Part shown: positions 36,874 to 48,791 of the stretch, in pieces
Position numbering within the stretch: the stretch's first letter is position 1
Layout of the letters: each line of letters opens with the position of its first letter
NCBI GenBank assembly: GCA_013365365.1
Contig: JABVXU010000107.1
Location: 62,001-126,000 of the forward strand
Direction of reading: 5' to 3'
Source of the DNA: Cruorifilaria tuberocauda
Taxonomy: Eukaryota; Nematoda; Chromadorea; Rhabditida; Onchocercidae
Length of the DNA: 64,000 nucleotides
The notes under the pieces: generated by a model
What the model saw: the letters and a program-made list of their open reading frames with translations, nothing else
What the model was told of the DNA's origin: nothing
Databases searched by the model: none
Position numbers and translations under genes: made by a program

Positions 36874-38900
36874 ATGAGTATTACGGAGAAGTTGACAGAC
36901 CGTAAGTTTCTTCTCCTTAATTTTTACTTTGAAATTGGAAAAGACACAAATTGATTCTGACTCGTTTACGGTAATTTCTTACCGTAAAATTTGAATTCAT
37001 TGAAATTCAAATAAATTTTTTGCAAAATTATATCGTTACTAAAATTTTAAGTGACGATAACACCAAATTCGAGCAGAATGATTGATAGAATCATATCACA
37101 AGATGGCATCTTTTATCGTTCGGAACAACGTGAGACGCCTGATTTAACGACACAGGAAAAAAGGTAATGTACCAAAAAATACCTTTTTTTAGAACTTCAG
37201 AATTTGACTCAAGATTTAATCCATGTAAATACTATGCATGAAGAGAGCCTACGCAGTATTTACAAGAATGAAATTAAGTGAGAGTTAAATTGATTCAGGG
37301 ATACGCAGAATTTGTAATTTGTTCTTAAAATTGTAATTTTAATTTAATAAATAATAAAATAATGATAATGGAACTTGCAGGGAATTGTTGGAAAGTTTGT
37401 ATGTGGAAAACTCACATTTGTTCATGAGACGTTATCACAGATATTTAGCGGTGGAAGATTGCGATTGTTTTGATCAGAATGATTATGAAATTCAGTTTTA
37501 TGTAAAAGCAATCATAGAAAGATGTAAAGATATGGATGCGAAGAAGCGGAAGGTAATTTGATTTCAACTTTATTATTTGAGCAAATTCGAGGTTCTGCTA
37601 TAATTTTATTCAATTCGCTCTGATTCAAATCTTAAATTCGTACTATAAACCTGCACTATATTTATATACCGTGCATTTTTTTAGAATATAAGACTTCGAA
37701 ATCAACGCTATGCAGAATTATTGCGGTTAAAGAGGGAAACAGATTATTTTTCGGATAAGAAAATGCGAGAACGTGAGCCGCTGCTTTTTGATAAAATGAT
37801 TGGTAGATTTTTACCAGAAGAAGAACAATTCTACCTCAGACCAACTATTGAAAATGAATCTCTGTCCGGTGTTTTTATGCAATTTGAAGACTCCCAAATC
37901 ATTTCAAATCGACGAACCGCTCATCTGAATGATTGGAATGATTTTTTAAAGGTAATGAGCTGTGACCTTTACTACTTCTCATTGTGTTTGTTAATTTTTT
38001 AACTGGCTTTTAATGAATTTGATTATCTAGTATATTAGCCTGCTCACATAACCAGTCGATGAAAATACACAATCCAAGATGAATTATGGAAAATGATTGG
38101 TGGGTTGAGAATAAAAAAAAAATGAGTAATCGAAAGCGATTAAAACCAAAAGAATGAAACACAATGGAATTTGTTAATTAAAAGGAAAGGAAAGGCATTC
38201 GTTAGAAGAATATAAAAAGTTTTATGTTTCTTTGATTAATCTCAATAGAAAATTGGATGTTAACTATGTGATCATTGGGAACTGCAAAATGATTACATGA
38301 CGTTTTCTCGAATCATATGCATAATTATAATTTTTTTTAGTACGATAGGGAGAATGTATCGAAACTTGGTGATTTAGTGCAACATGCAAGAAGCCGATTT
38401 TATGATGATATGGAAAGTAATAATAATGAAGTGAAATACAAAGATGGCTGTGAAGAAGTTGCTATTGATGACCCTAAACCAACTTCCAGCTGTAAGATAG
38501 AAGAAGATATGACTTCGGAATCGGATGAAGATTGCGATCGAGAACAACTAAGAGCAGATTTCATCGATCACATGGAACAACGGTTCTTAAGGGGTTTATT
38601 TTTAAGTAATTCAATTTAAAGAGCAATTTAATTACATTGGATTTGCAACTTCTTAAAAGACTCCTTTAAATTCATTTATTTTATTGTCTAATAGATTTTA
38701 GGATTCATCGTAATTTTAATCTTCATAATTGTTAAAGTTTGAAATTTCAATTTTAACTAAAACTAAGTGTTATTCACAACAAAGTTGTAGGTGACGATAC
38801 GGAATTTTACGACTATTCTCTTATTGACGACGTTATGACAAAGGAGTATGAAAAATTGTACGATAGAGATTTGGAGGATGCATACTTCGAAAATGATTAG
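36874..38900 (+). CDS. CCDC97: CCDC97-like protein (DUF2052)
   Basis: Conserved eukaryotic nuclear protein reported in association with splicing factor SF3B; molecular role not settled. Exons 36874-36901, 37052-37163, 37381-37552, 37685-37951, 38341-38593, 38791-38900 join in phase to 313 residues. Diagnostic segments: ISQDGIFYRSEQRETPDL near the N-terminus, the coiled-coil block ending RNQRYAELLRLK, the hallmark YFSDKKMREREPLLFDKMIG, then LNDWNDFL. The acidic C-terminus has DFIDHMEQRFLRGDD and FYDYSLIDD, as in the family's C-terminal domain. An AATAAA at 39058-39063 can serve as poly(A) signal. Confidence 0.88.
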
Positions 38901-39110
38901 TCATTTATGGGATTCTTTAAAGTTTTTGTTAAATGACTACATCGCTATATTTATACATATGTATTGCATTGAGTAAGCATTGGTGGTTTATAGTAAATGT
39001 TATGTGATTATTCATAGATTGTTCTAAATTTTAATTTTTTGTTTGTTACACTTATATAATAAAATTCTTCGCGGAAAAATTGTCTTATGTTTGAATGAAT
39101 TAAATTTGAA

Positions 39111-41245
39111 TCATTTGGCAGAGCCAGCAGTGCTAGTACCGAATACAATTGCTACCGCGATTTGGCTGATTATCGATCCGAGAACATAGCACAATTGAGC
39201 TTCCCCGACTCCATATGATTTGTTTTTCATTGTGTGCAATACGACCTATACATTTATTAAAATATGTATGAATATAATTGATAGAAGAGCATTACTTCTT
39301 CCGTATCCCTCGAAGTACTCGTATGATTGAAGGTCACAGTCTGCTGCTATCTTATGCGTAAATCTTAATTTGATCAAGCGAACCTGTACTTGAAGTGAAC
39401 TACTATATCTTCTATCTCCGTATAATCGTGTTATTACACGCTAGAGTTTAGATGACTTTTTGGAGAAGCTATGAAAAATATTTGCATAAATATACCTGCA
39501 AATGAACAACGAGGAATGCAGCTTGTGCAGCAATTGATAAGATAATACAGAGTGATAGACCATGGATCATGCCAAGAAAAATAGCTGCAGCAATACCTGC
39601 ACCCATGCCTGCAGCTAATAAATTTTGTCGTTGCGAATATAATGTTGCTGGTGAAAGCTCTGGATCCACCTGCAAAAAAATTTACAAATTCTTATTGGAG
39701 TTATAGTGCAGTCCTCGATCAATCCCAATAATTATTAAATAAATTGAAATTTGAAATAGAATTTAAAAATTTGAAAACAAATGGAACTTTTTTTTTTCAG
39801 ATTTACCGCGAGTGCTAAGATGAGCGGTTGGATGAAATTAACTGATGGAAGGGTTGAAATTAGTCGATAACCCATCATATGACCGATACAAGAGCCGATC
39901 GCGAGACCAAGACCAAATAAATTAACGCGTCTTTCAGTTTCGTCCAATGCTACAAGTTAAAACCGCTGTTATCGGGGAGTTTTTTTTTTTTTTTTTACTT
40001 GGTACAATTTGAATTAAGCATGTGAAATTTATCTCGTAATCTCATTCAATACATGCTATTCGTTATTTGAAATTTATTGCTTTCATCTCATTTTTGAAAA
40101 TGGTTTTAATTAATTACTTAATATTCATTTTTTTTAATTTCAAAATTTAAATTCTAGATTACATTTTAAAAAATTACCTGCATTTTTTCTAAATGTAAGA
40201 TAAACGTGACATGGCAATAAGATTATTAGCAATAGTTCCCACCACCAGTCAAATATTTTTCGATAGAGCATTCCAAGCACAAGTGCACCGGAAATTTCTC
40301 CTGAAATTTTGATTTACAGCTGGACGGAATTCCGACTAAGTAGAAAGCCTATTCTTGGAGTATTTACTATTTCGTTAAATACCTGCACTAATTCCAATTG
40401 AAAGGACGGAGCAACTTAAGTATAACTCCAACAAGTTATTGCGGAATTCCCTATCGCTTGCATCCAATGGACTTAAGTCCCGTACCGCGGATTGTACCTG
40501 TAGAAACCTTATAACTAAAAAATCTTCCATAAAAAGCTCTGGAAGGAATTAATTTCCTTGACATTTCGAAAATCATTACAAAATTTACATATCTAGATTA
40601 AATGAGTGAATTTTAAATCAATTATTGTATCTTAAAGATCGGACTGTTTTTTTTTTTGTTGTTTTTTTTTTAATTTTCATATTGTACTAAAATTCAAGTT
40701 TTAATTTTAAAGGCAATAGCTTTCTATCAGCAATTTGCTTACTCATGCTATATTAACCAATATTTCAAGAAAGAAAAAAACAAAAAAAAATCTTTAGGCA
40801 AACGTTTTCGTAAATATCATAAACAATTGGTTCGGCATATTCCCGTAATTTCTCTCCAGCTCGCACTGTTTTTTGTCCCAGATTTACTGTTCCATCATAA
40901 ATCTAAAAAATATTACCAACTTTAACTTCAAATTTTCTATGATATTTGAAAATTGGATTTATGATAAGTTAGTTTATGAGCGTAATTAGCGTGATATTCG
41001 TAAATGTAAACTCTATGAACGTATTCAGATAATAACTAAATTCAAATAATAATTTGTTTCTTAAAAATTCTCCTCTTCAAACCTCTATAACTATCAGATA
41101 TATGCAAGAGGAGTCTAATACTAGTTCAAATATTTCTATAAATTAATTTCAAAGAAAAAAAAAGCATAATAACAGCAAGGCATCGACGTCGCATTGTTTC
41201 AACAGTAGTTTCAATTTGTTCAGCATAGCGATATGCTACCTCCAT
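39111..41245 (-). CDS. Multi-pass membrane protein, possibly Bax inhibitor-1/TMBIM-like
   Basis: Seven exons: 41174-41245, 40804-40902, 40383-40497, 40178-40300, 39807-39949, 39496-39669, 39111-39245; in phase, 286 residues. The ATG at 41245 follows a TCTGACAG acceptor by two bases, which suggests trans-splicing there. The first 90 residues are polar and helical; then come six or seven hydrophobic segments, e.g. WWWELLLIILLPCHVYL, GLGLAIGSCIGHMMGY and GMGAGIAAAIFLGMIHG. The block DETERRVNLFGLGLAIGSCIG resembles the loop-and-TM3 region of BI-1 (TMBIM6), and the order of segments fits. Identity is low and the tail lacks a clear charged BI-1 ending, so the family call is tentative. Confidence 0.45.
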
Positions 41246-43654
41246 CTCTGTCAGAATAATTGAAATAATTGCTTTATTTTAAATCTTGTTTAGAAAATAA
41301 TCTAAAATATTTGAACATAATTCACGTTACGATGTGAATTGCGTGAACCAACGTGAATTTATTTCATCAGAATAGGCTGAGCAGATGTTAAAATACAAAA
41401 GTAAGGTATTTTTAAGCTAGACTAAGGTCAACAGGTGACCTCATTTCATCAATCATAAAATAGATTAAACGCTTATCCTTTCTAAGCTCAAGTCGAATCT
41501 TCAAAAAAATCTGAACCTACCGGTTAGCAAGAATTCATTGAATAATGAAATGTACATTTCAATTTTTCAACCTTTTATTTCATTTCAAGAAGAGAATGAC
41601 GAGAATGACATATGCAAATGTTGTACTGTGAATTTTTCCAATACTAAATTATCATTCTCTTATTTATCGATTATTGATATCAAATAGAAAACTTCTTTCT
41701 TGTTCATTATAGAAAATTTACTGATAAAATTTATCGTTTAATATTTAAAATAACAAAACTACTATCGTAAACTTGTAGAATCAAAATTTTTTTCATGCAT
41801 CATTTCGTTTAATGCCTTTAATTTAATTAAAATTTAATAAAACTTCTATTGAATTAAATTTTTTTTTAAATAATATTATAATATGTAATATTTTTTATTT
41901 CTGCAAAGGAAGAAAAAAACAGAGAATTCAGGTATTATTTACACAATTAATCAGAATTTTTTAACATATTATTTATTTCCTTCAATATTAAAATTTTTTT
42001 TTATTACTTGAATTATTTACTTTAAGTTATATCATACCTTAAATTACTTTAAGGTATAATATTTTTCATTTCTATACAAGCAAATAAAAAATTTACATAT
42101 TATTTGGATAATTGATGAAAATTAAAAAAAAAAAAATTATCATTCGTTTTCTTTAACTTAAAATTCTTACAAAAATTATCATTCGTTTTCTTTAATGTCA
42201 AATTCTTTTCATTTTTACGGAAAGAAATGAAAAAAAACAAAAAATTCATTAATCGTACAATTAATCAAAATTTATCATTCATTTCCTTCAAAAGCTAAAA
42301 TTTTTTCTTTACTACTTAAAGTATTACTTTAACTTTGTGATATTTTTTATTTCTACAAAATAAAGCGAAAAAAAAATTTTTTGACATATTATTTAAACAA
42401 TTAATTAAACTTTTTTGAATGCTTAAAAGAGCTTAAAGCTTAAAAGAAAGCTTAATGGTCTTAAAGAGAAAAAACTTAGAAAGCTTTATCTAAGCTTCAA
42501 TGTTAAGCTTTGTTTGTAAATTCTAAAGTGAAAAGAAAACATGAATTGTAATAGAGGAAATACTGCTATTACTGTCATCATTGAAGACTGTAAATAAATT
42601 TAAATGGCAATCTACAACAGAAAAAAAAAAAAGAGAGAGCTGACGCATACTGTCATCTAAATTAATTGATTTCTCATCACTGTGCTATTTTTACGATACG
42701 ATAAAAGCCAATCATTCTCTTCTTATGTTTTATTATATACGCGCTCTTTTTTTTTTTCAAACAGTTTTTTTTTTTTCGATTGATTGAAACTGTAGAAATG
42801 ATAATGATGGTGATCATTAATCATAATTAGTTAATACTTTTAATTGTTATAAGTAATGATAATGAGAGTAATTAAGAGTAATAGATAATTTTGATAACAA
42901 ATAAGTATAGTAGATCTTGTTTATAATGAGAAAAATTACCATTTGTAAGGTTTTACTTAATAGCTTACTTAAATGTAAATTTTAAGAGGGTAATAGTAGT
43001 TGTTGTAATTGTAATAATAGAGTTTTGAGAAATGACCCGAAGTACTTTGATAGTACTCTGTATTACTCGTTGTAAGCATTTTCTTTTAATCAATCGATAT
43101 ATCATAAGTGATCGCTTCTTCTAAAGAGAAGAAGACATTATAATTGATGTTATGTATGGCTATCATTTAATTTGACCTCTATATAACTTTTCTTTGTAGG
43201 AAAGTTTTTTAGATATATTTAGTTATATGATCAATGAGCGGTTACTGTTAAAGGATCTCTATTAATAGTTTGTTTACGTATCATCGATTTACTTCGTTGC
43301 TTTTAACTAATATTATATGGAGCGTCACGAATTTTTCAACGAGCTCATAATCATTCAATCATTGCTTGAATATCAATTATCACTGATTACTTATTTATAT
43401 TTTGTCTATTATCTCACGTATAATTCGTTTATATCTCATGTATATATTAATTTTTGTATGATATGTCGCGTAATTTACGTGTTCATGTGCACGGTCTAAC
43501 TTCTGTATCTAAGAATTGATGCATGATTTAGCAGTATTCGATGTAACTTTTCTGAATTCAGGTGAAAGCAGTGAAGTCTGAAAAAAGCGAAGCGCGATAT
43601 TAGTATTGATAGGATTTTTCTGGAAATTTATTGTGGAAGCTGGTCAAAAAGAAA
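41246..43654. other. Divergent intergenic region with degenerate repeats
   Basis: 2.4 kb between the membrane-protein gene and UMPS. From about 41,800 to 42,420 it is very AT-rich with loosely repeated blocks (e.g. AAAATTATCATTCGTTTTCTTTAA twice near 42,135-42,195). AAGCTT/GCTTAA motifs cluster at 42,420-42,515. At 43,225 it holds the UMPS exon relic. No other gene recognised; the open frame at 43,317-43,499 has no known motif. Confidence 0.5.
43225..43258 (+). pseudogene. Relic copy of UMPS exon 1
   Basis: The stretch reads [11 protein letters not shown] and then TAT TAA. UMPS exon 1 at 43669-43702 reads [11 protein letters not shown]. About 30 of 34 bases match; the first nine codons differ only at silent sites (GAG/GAA, CTG/TTG). 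It lies about 430 bases upstream of the real start and is followed at once by a stop codon, so it cannot encode the enzyme. A fragment of a local duplication is the likeliest origin. Confidence 0.75.
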
Positions 43655-46600
43655 ATGTCAGGCGCTGGTGATATGATCAATGAACGGTTATTGTTAAAGG
43701 AGCTGAAAGGAGTGGGAGTATTCAAGCTTGGCAATTTTACATTGCAAAGTGGTCAAATTTCGCCGATTTACGTGGATCTACGTCTACTCTTCACGTCACC
43801 CAAAGTGCTTGTGAGTTTTTGTTTTCTTTTGTGTAATGAAGTTTTATATTATTGCATACAGGTTACTCATCATCTCTTTAACCGCGAAGTGAAGTTAATA
43901 TACATGCTTGCCAAAAGATTTCCCATTATAAATTCTTTTCATCGTATATCGTGATATTTTATCTGTTATGATATATTGTTAAGTATTGGGAGAAATTTTT
44001 CAATGCATAATAATATCTAATGAGGATTATCTATAGGATTATCTGTAGTTGTTCTTGTCAAGTTGTTTGTTTTACTGCCAAGTTTGTGTTACTGTTTGTT
44101 TTACAGTTTGACTTACGATATGGAAGATTTGTGCAACATCGATTGCATTAATGAATATCCCTACATTAAGTTAGATAAAAATTCATAAGTCGAATTATCT
44201 GAAACGTTATATTTGGATATTGCTGTTCAAAATGAGACATATAGTTCCTTCAAGTTTAAAAGATCGAAGCTATAAAAATGAATCAAGGTTGCTTGAGTTT
44301 TAGAGGTTAACAGCGAATTGTGTATGCAATTTAATGGAAATGCGGAATTTAAAGTATGACTATATCGTTGGTGTGCCATATGCAGCATTACCGCTTTCAA
44401 CGGTATGTTCGGTAGTTATTATCAAGTTCATCGGAGTGTAATAACTGTTGATATGATAAAATTAAATTTCTTTTACTTAAAAAATTTACTTAATATACAC
44501 TGTTGTTGTTTTCTCTAGATTATTGCTGATCAGTTAGAGCAACCAATGTTGTTGAGGCGCAAGGAAATAAAATCATATGGAACAAAAAAAATTATCGAAG
44601 GCAATTATGAAATCGGAAAACGAGCTTTGATCATTGAAGATGTTGTAACTTCAGGTATGTTCCTTTTCATATTCTTAAAAAATTTGGATTCATTAGTTCT
44701 TTCCGGTTAACTTCTGCAAAAATATGACAAAGTGAGAAGGATATTTTTCAATTCAGTCTTGTATATATCTCACTGATAGCAATTTTAGGTAGAAGTATTT
44801 TGGAAACGGTTTTTGCATTACGTAACGAAGGTCTGATCTGCGAAGATGCCGTGTGTGTTTTGGATCGTGAACAAGGTGGTCCACAAAATGTTCGAAAAGA
44901 AGGAATTACTCTACATAGGTTAATTTTTTTATTATTCACAGTTCTAAGGAGTGCAGTTAATTTTGTTTAACCTATCTGAATGCTATAATTAGATATAAAA
45001 CTGATTTTTAAATTTTAATATTTTAACATTGATTCGACAAAATTTTGAAATTTCATTCAATTTTACCTTTTTTTCCGTACAAAGAGTGACTGCTATTTGT
45101 GCTATTTTCGTTGCATAACTTTCAGAAGTAATTTTCTTTTCAGTGTATTGGGAATGAACAATGTGCTTGATTTCCTGGTCGATGTTGGCATCATTACTAC
45201 AGAGAAGAAGGAAGATATTCTCTATCAGTTATCTCTTCCTCCACCATCGATCATTGAAAAAGTACAATACAGTGATGACTGGTCATTAACATCACGTAAA
45301 AACTCTACACATAATGCTTTAAATAAAAGGTTATTAGAAATAATGAATAAGGTTGGTATTTGATTTTCTTTTAGTTCATTTATTCAAATTCTTAATTTTT
45401 GCAAGCAATATACAAACTTCTCTTATTACTTGTTGAAAAAGTTATACTTAATATTGTTATTAAGTGTGGTGCTTTCTTTAGTTTTTGTTATTGATAAAAG
45501 TTTTATGTTCAGTTGTGAAATATTTTGATTAAGTAAACCTGTAAACTGATTCGGCACTTTTAGACTAATCAGTACCCAACATTTTGAGGAAGTAAGAATA
45601 GAGAAGGTGGAAAAGGGTATCATCCTATATATTAGTGTTTTCTTATTTTGAAAAAGTACATACATATTTTTCAGAGTAAATTTTTTACTTCAGAAAAAAA
45701 CCTGTTTATGTATAGCAATTGACATCACCAAATGTGAGGAGATCATACAAATTGTTGAAAAGACTGGCGGTTATATCTGTGCTGTAAAGCTGCATGCTGA
45801 TGTGATTGAAGATTTCAATGATGCTTTTGTGCAAAAACTTACATCATTGGCTAATAATCTTGATTTCATCATTTTTGAAGATAGGTACGATATTGCTCTT
45901 AATTTTTTTATTGCTAAATTATTGATGTCAAGTACACATATATTAAAGGTCATGAAAATGCAACACAATATTATATTTATGAAGTATAAAAAATCTTTAA
46001 AGATTTAAGATATTATTTAATGTGGAATATATAGAGTACATTTAATTGATCAATTTTTATCATCTTTTAGGAAGTTAGCTGACACTGGCTATACAACGAA
46101 TTTGCAGCTTACAAAAGGACCGTGCAAAATAGCATCTTGGGCACAAATTGTCTCTGTACATGCTCTTTCTGGGCAATCTGTGTTGAATGTCATAAAAAAG
46201 GTAGCATTTATTGCACTTTACTCGAAAGCAATATCATGTAAATTTTTCTGCAAATCCAGACATCCTAGATTTCAAGTTTGAAAAAATTTTGCCATTAATT
46301 TGAAATTTCTCTCATACAGTGCATTTCTTTATTTCTCTACTGGCATTGTATTAAGTATGAGTAGTTCTGCAATGAAACTATTTTGACAATTTGATATCTG
46401 CGTATTTATTTAATGTATGTTTCCATAGTTATGCATTCAAATTAAACTTAATGAGCTGCATTACTTGTTGAGGTTTCAGTATAGGTTATATTTCCGTGTG
46501 AGGATGAAATCCGTATTATGAAATTATTTTTTCAGATAGTTGATCAGCCGGAGTCAAAACTTAAAGGCTGTTTGTTGGTTGTCGAAATGAGTTCTGGAGT

Positions 46601-47386
46601 TTTCACTAATTCGAAAGAATATTTGAACGGTAAGTTAATGATGTAATAACTCTGGCTGTGATTTGATAGAACGCTTCATAAAGCGAATGAAATTTATAAT
46701 GAATAAAAAGACATTTAAAATATTTGCAACTATATAGCTTTTTATAAATGTAAAAATTGTTGTTTGTTTTTAATAGATGATAAATTGTAATTTTGGATGG
46801 AGTAAGCTTTAGAATATCCATTTTGTTTTTCTTAAGTTTGTTTATCTTTCAGCCGCACTGCAATTGGCAAAAAACAATCGTGATATCGTAAGCGGGTTCA
46901 TCTGTCAAAAACGCTGCGCTAATATACCCGGGTTTCTTTACTGGACTGCAGGTAATGAATACTAATGAATATTATTGTAACTTTGTAGATTAAATTATTA
47001 AAACCTGTTTGTGCTTGTTTCTCAACTTGTTTAATATTTATTCGTTAAATGAATCTGTTCAAATTGTTTTCAACTATGTAAGAAAATTAATCGAATAAAT
47101 GAAGGAATTTTGGGTTTTGTTTTCAAATCTTTTTTTGTTGAATGTTTATTGATAGAAATTTTTGATAAAATATAAAATCGATACCATTATAGGAGTTCAT
47201 ATGGATGCAATGACCGATGGAATTGGTCAGAACTGGCGTACAATAGAGCATGCAATAGGTGTGGATGGAAACGATATAGTGGTGGTAGGACGGGCGATAA
47301 CTGGCGTAACTGATATCAATACTCAAATCCGGCGATACCGTGACGCTGCATGGGAATCATTTATTTACAAGCAACAAAACTACTAG
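43655..47386 (+). CDS. UMPS: Uridine 5'-monophosphate synthase (OPRT-ODC fusion)
   Basis: Bifunctional enzyme for the last two steps of de novo pyrimidine synthesis: orotate + PRPP to OMP, then OMP to UMP + CO2. Ten exons: 43655-43810, 44304-44402, 44519-44654, 44789-44918, 45144-45351, 45694-45884, 46071-46200, 46536-46629, 46853-46951, 47193-47386; in phase, 478 residues (human 480). The N-terminal orotate phosphoribosyltransferase half has [27 protein letters not shown] and the PRPP motif [10 protein letters not shown] (about 122-131). The C-terminal decarboxylase half has the catalytic Asp-Lys-Asp array in FEDRKLADTG (Asp306, Lys308, Asp311) and the phosphate-binding end VVVGRAITG. Both active sites look intact. 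The exon 5 donor is GTTGGT. Confidence 0.97.
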
Positions 47387-48791
47387 ACAAATTTCGCTAA
47401 TGATTCATCATTATTCTCTAATACGAGTAATAACGAGTAACGAGTGATAATTGATGAGTAATAATTGACCTAATTGAGAAAAGCAGATACACATATGTTG
47501 AGGAAATGAAAAACATAGAGATATTTTTAAAAGTATGTTATCTACAATTGCATGATGCAATTACTAAGACTTCTAAATAACTTCGTTCATATGACCTAAT
47601 TATAAAGTATTTGATTACTACGATTATCTTTTATGTCACTCAAAAATTTACACACTAATATACTTTGGTGAAAAAAAAAACAAAGAATGTTTCTTGGATA
47701 TTGAAATAGGATTTGGACGCTAATAACTTATGGATGGATTATTATTGCTATCTTTTGTTCATTTTATACATTATAACTCGTCCTCTTATTCATTTTTGAA
47801 ATATATATATATATTTTTTTGCTTCCTTATACCTGTCTAACAGAGTATTTTGCAAGGATTCTAAATGCTTACAATGATGCTATTATTTCACTCTACGCTT
47901 TGATGCCATGAAGCAAATTTCAGATCCATAGGATAACATGATCTGAAAATTTTCTTTGATTATTATAACCTTAATATTTAAATCAATGATCTACTACAGT
48001 TTAACAATTTCAGTTGAATACAAAATAACAGTATTGAATAATGCGAAATGGTTAAAATATAGTTGTACCCAGGAAAGATGATATAGACATTTTAAAGATA
48101 TGGCATTTTATTATGCTTTCTGTAATTTAGCATATAAAGAATTCAATAGTGTTAGATTCAGAATTATTTACAAACGAATTAGTTATCTTCATTTATATAT
48201 TATGCAAATATAATACAAATATAAATATCATCTTTATAGATGAATTGATTAATTGATTAATCATTTTATCATAACGGTTTGCTAGAAAAGTGTTGTGCGA
48301 ATATCATTTAGGAATTCATTTCTCTACTGCGCTATTGTTTATTTACCTCGTATTTTTTTAATAAATTTTATGATTATCACATATTTATCCTATCATACTC
48401 TTTGATAGATGAAACAAATTTTAGTGATTTGTTCATGAATGGAAAATTAAACAGTTCTTGTAGTTCCTCTCTCTCTCTCTCTCCGGTAAAAGGAAGATTG
48501 CAATTTAGAAATTTAAATCTAATCTATGAAGATTTAAATTGTTGAAAAAAAAAACTGAAAATTTTTTTATAACTAAAATCGTTATTAGCAGGAAATTCTT
48601 TTATAGCTAAAATCGTTATTAGCAGAAAATTCTTTTATAGCTAAAATCGTAATTAGCAGAAGATTGATTTGTAGCTAAAATCGTTATTAGCAGAAAATTC
48701 TTTTATAGCTAAAATCGTTATTAGCAGTGAAAATTATTGCTTATAACGATTGTTCGGCTCATTTCTGTTGTTCAATGGAATAGAAGCAATA
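47387..48791. other. Intergenic region UMPS to ABHD17-like gene
   Basis: 1.4 kb with the UMPS 3' flank and the upstream region of the hydrolase gene. A short CT run lies at about 48,470-48,483, followed by the 34-base minisatellite. No exon recognised. Confidence 0.5.
48567..48740. repeat. 34-base minisatellite, five units
   Basis: Five near-identical units built on TATAGCTAAAATCGTTATTA followed by GCAGAAAATTC, ending about 50 bases before the ABHD17-like start codon. The position is consistent with a promoter-proximal or 5' UTR repeat. Confidence 0.9.

Noticed and set aside
42420..42515. Cluster of AAGCTT/GCTTAA motifs as a possible palindromic element
   Set aside because: Spacing is irregular and the arms are only 6-8 bases; best explained by low-complexity AT-rich sequence.
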